The position numbers and the translations under genes were made by a program. A stretch of DNA of 12,516 bases from assembly GCA_011523245.1 (NCBI GenBank), contig WTHG01000191.1:1-12516 (forward strand), given 5' to 3'. A model generated the notes under the pieces. That model searched no databases. It was not told where the DNA came from and was given only the letters and a program-made list of their open reading frames with translations. Shown piece by piece: positions 11,128 through 12,516 of this stretch (its first letter is position 1; every line of letters begins with the position of its first letter). The stretch comes from Verrucomicrobiales bacterium. GTDB taxonomy: Bacteria; Verrucomicrobiota; Verrucomicrobiia; Limisphaerales; UBA1100.

Positions 11128-12516
11128 GTGCCCAACACCGTACCCATTCCTGCTGCTCCCACTCGTGTGGGAATGATCTCGCTGGGATGCGCCAAAAATC
11201 TGGTGGACGCCGAGGTGATGCTTGGCTCGCTGATGGCCGATGGCATGGAGATTACCAATGAGCCGGCCGAGGCGGACGCGTTGATCGTCAACACGTGCTC
11301 CTTTATCGACTCCGCACAGGAAGAGAGTGTGGACACTATTTTGGAGTCGTCCGAACTGCGGTCGGTACAGCAGCCTGGGCAGGCCTTGATTGTTTCTGGC
11401 TGTTTGCCGCAGCGTTTTCGCGAGGAACTGCCAAAACTAATGCCGGAGGTGGATGCCTTTATGGGCGTGGACCAAATCGCCGAGGTGTCGCGCATTGTGC
11501 GCGAGGCGATGGCGCATCGGGCCACGCAACCAGTTGAAGGCGCTCGGCCGGTGAGTAAGAAGAAGCCGGCGGCTCCGGCGAGCGAGATCAATGTGCGGCC
11601 AAAGTATGTGCCGGATGTGGAGACGCCGCGGTTCCGTCTGACTCCGCAGCATTTTGCCTACGTGAAGATCGCCGAGGGCTGTAATCATCCGTGCAGTTTT
11701 TGCATTATCCCGCGCATGCGCGGCAGCCATCGCAGCCGCCAACAGGCGGACATTGTGGCGGAGGCCAAGGAGCTGATCTCACAGGGAGTTAAGGAGTTGA
11801 ACCTGATTTCGCAGGACTCCACCTATTACGGCATGGACCTGCGGCCCAGTCATCGGAAGACCATTTCGTCCCCTGATAAATTTGCGCGCGCCAATGCGGA
11901 TCTGCCGGAAGACGCGGCCACGTTGTGCTCGCTGTTGAGGGAGTTGAACGCCATCCCCGGCGATTTTTGGATTCGCCTGTTGTACACCCATCCGGCGCAC
12001 TGGACGGATGAACTGATCCAGACGATTGCTGAGTGCCCAAAGGTGGCCCGCTATGTGGACATGCCCTTGCAACACATTCACGACACGATGCTTGAACGGA
12101 TGCGGCGTGAGACGGATGGACAGTATATTCGTGACCTGATCGCGCGCATTCGCGAAGGCATTCCCGGCATCGCGATTCGCACGACATTTATTATCGGGTT
12201 CCCAGGCGAAACTGAGAAGCGGTTTGAGACGTTGCTCGATTTTATCCGCGACACAAAATTCGAGCGGCTGGGCGTGTTTGCCTATTCGAAGGAGGACGGC
12301 ACTCGCGCCGGCGGCATGCGTGGGCAAATCCCGGTGGAGACCAAGGATGCCCGCTGTGCGGAGGCAATGGCGGCTCAGCGCAAAATCGCACGCGCGCAGG
12401 GCAAGGCGTTGATCGGGAAAAAGCTGAACGTGCTCGCGGAGAAGCTGGCAACGGATAAGGATTTGCAGGGCGCTGATGTGCGTTCTTGGGAACACGGGTT
12501 GATTCGCGATACCAAC
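11128..12516 (+). CDS. rimO: Ribosomal protein uS12 methylthiotransferase RimO (3' end outside window)
   Basis: A radical-SAM enzyme that adds a methylthio group to a conserved aspartate of ribosomal protein uS12. The N-terminal MTTase domain has its three cluster cysteines: C21 (SLGCAKN), C57 (NTCSF) and C92 (SGCLPQ). The radical-SAM domain has C185, C189 and C192 (EGCNHPCSFCIIP), followed by RMRGSHRSR, SQDSTYYG, LLYTHPAHW, VDMPLQHIHDTMLERM and FIIGFPGET. The TRAM domain begins near residue 430 and is cut by the window end; 463 codons are visible. Two stretches look longer than usual: a Lys/Pro-rich one near 133-165 and one after YYGMDL (about 235-260). The start is GTG 11128, with ATG 11173 as an alternative just before SLGCAKN; neither has a ribosome binding site. 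SLGCAKN and the uS12-type blocks favour RimO over the tRNA enzyme MiaB. Confidence 0.95.
   Translation, partial: MPNTVPIPAAPTRVGMISLGCAKNLVDAEVMLGSLMADGMEITNEPAEADALIVNTCSFIDSAQEESVDTILESSELRSVQQPGQALIVSGCLPQRFREELPKLMPEVDAFMGVDQIAEVSRIVREAMAHRATQPVEGARPVSKKKPAAPASEINVRPKYVPDVETPRFRLTPQHFAYVKIAEGCNHPCSFCIIPRMRGSHRSRQQADIVAEAKELISQGVKELNLISQDSTYYGMDLRPSHRKTISSPDKFARANADLPEDAATLCSLLRELNAIPGDFWIRLLYTHPAHWTDELIQTIAECPKVARYVDMPLQHIHDTMLERMRRETDGQYIRDLIARIREGIPGIAIRTTFIIGFPGETEKRFETLLDFIRDTKFERLGVFAYSKEDGTRAGGMRGQIPVETKDARCAEAMAAQRKIARAQGKALIGKKLNVLAEKLATDKDLQGADVRSWEHGLIRDTN

Noticed and set aside
1..12516. CRISPR arrays, tRNA/rRNA genes, insertion sequences or phage genes
   Set aside because: No regularly spaced repeats, no cloverleaf or rRNA sequence, and no transposase, integrase or flanking terminal repeats were recognised on reading both strands.

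Overview
The window looks like chromosomal housekeeping DNA from a member of the PVC group, most likely Verrucomicrobiota. The best lineage clue is a 51-residue, strongly basic protein (784-939, minus) that resembles the 'small basic protein' family I know only from PVC genomes. The DNA is GC-rich by eye, the genes are tightly packed, and several first-in-unit genes lack a Shine-Dalgarno sequence. I see no transposase, integrase, CRISPR array, tRNA or rRNA.

Layout. (1) Positions 1-939, minus: the small basic protein, then an RsuA/RluB-type rRNA pseudouridine synthase that runs off the left edge. (2) 1178-3971, plus: a tight run of cstA (carbon-starvation/peptide-pyruvate transporter), nadD (NAD synthesis) and rsfS (ribosome silencing), joined by 4-nt and 1-nt overlaps. 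(3) 3968-5582, minus: yihY (inner-membrane YihY/BrkB protein) overlapping a four-helix DUF4149 protein, which converges on rsfS with overlapping stop codons. (4) 5652-9653, plus: an unusual ftsK, then a cyclic-nucleotide-binding protein. (5) 9660-10451, minus: an MBL-fold hydrolase. (6) 10573 to the right edge, plus: a short RodZ-like membrane HTH protein and rimO, which is cut by the window end.

The standout is region 4. The FtsK DNA translocase carries a complete class III nucleotide cyclase domain between its membrane anchor and its motor. All six canonical catalytic and substrate-binding residues can be seen (D290, D333, K329, D379, N386, R390), and a predicted coiled coil precedes the domain. 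The next gene, 84 nt downstream on the same strand, encodes a GYF_2-like domain joined to a cyclic-nucleotide-binding domain whose phosphate-binding Glu and Arg are intact, with no DNA-binding domain. Together they look like a source and a receptor for a cyclic nucleotide signal tied to chromosome segregation or division. The cyclase chemistry and domain order are read from sequence; the signalling link is inference. I do not know of a described system of this kind, but I could not search.

The order ftsK ... rodZ-like - rimO recalls a neighbourhood common in bacteria; here the cNMP-binding gene and the MBL hydrolase sit between ftsK and the other two.
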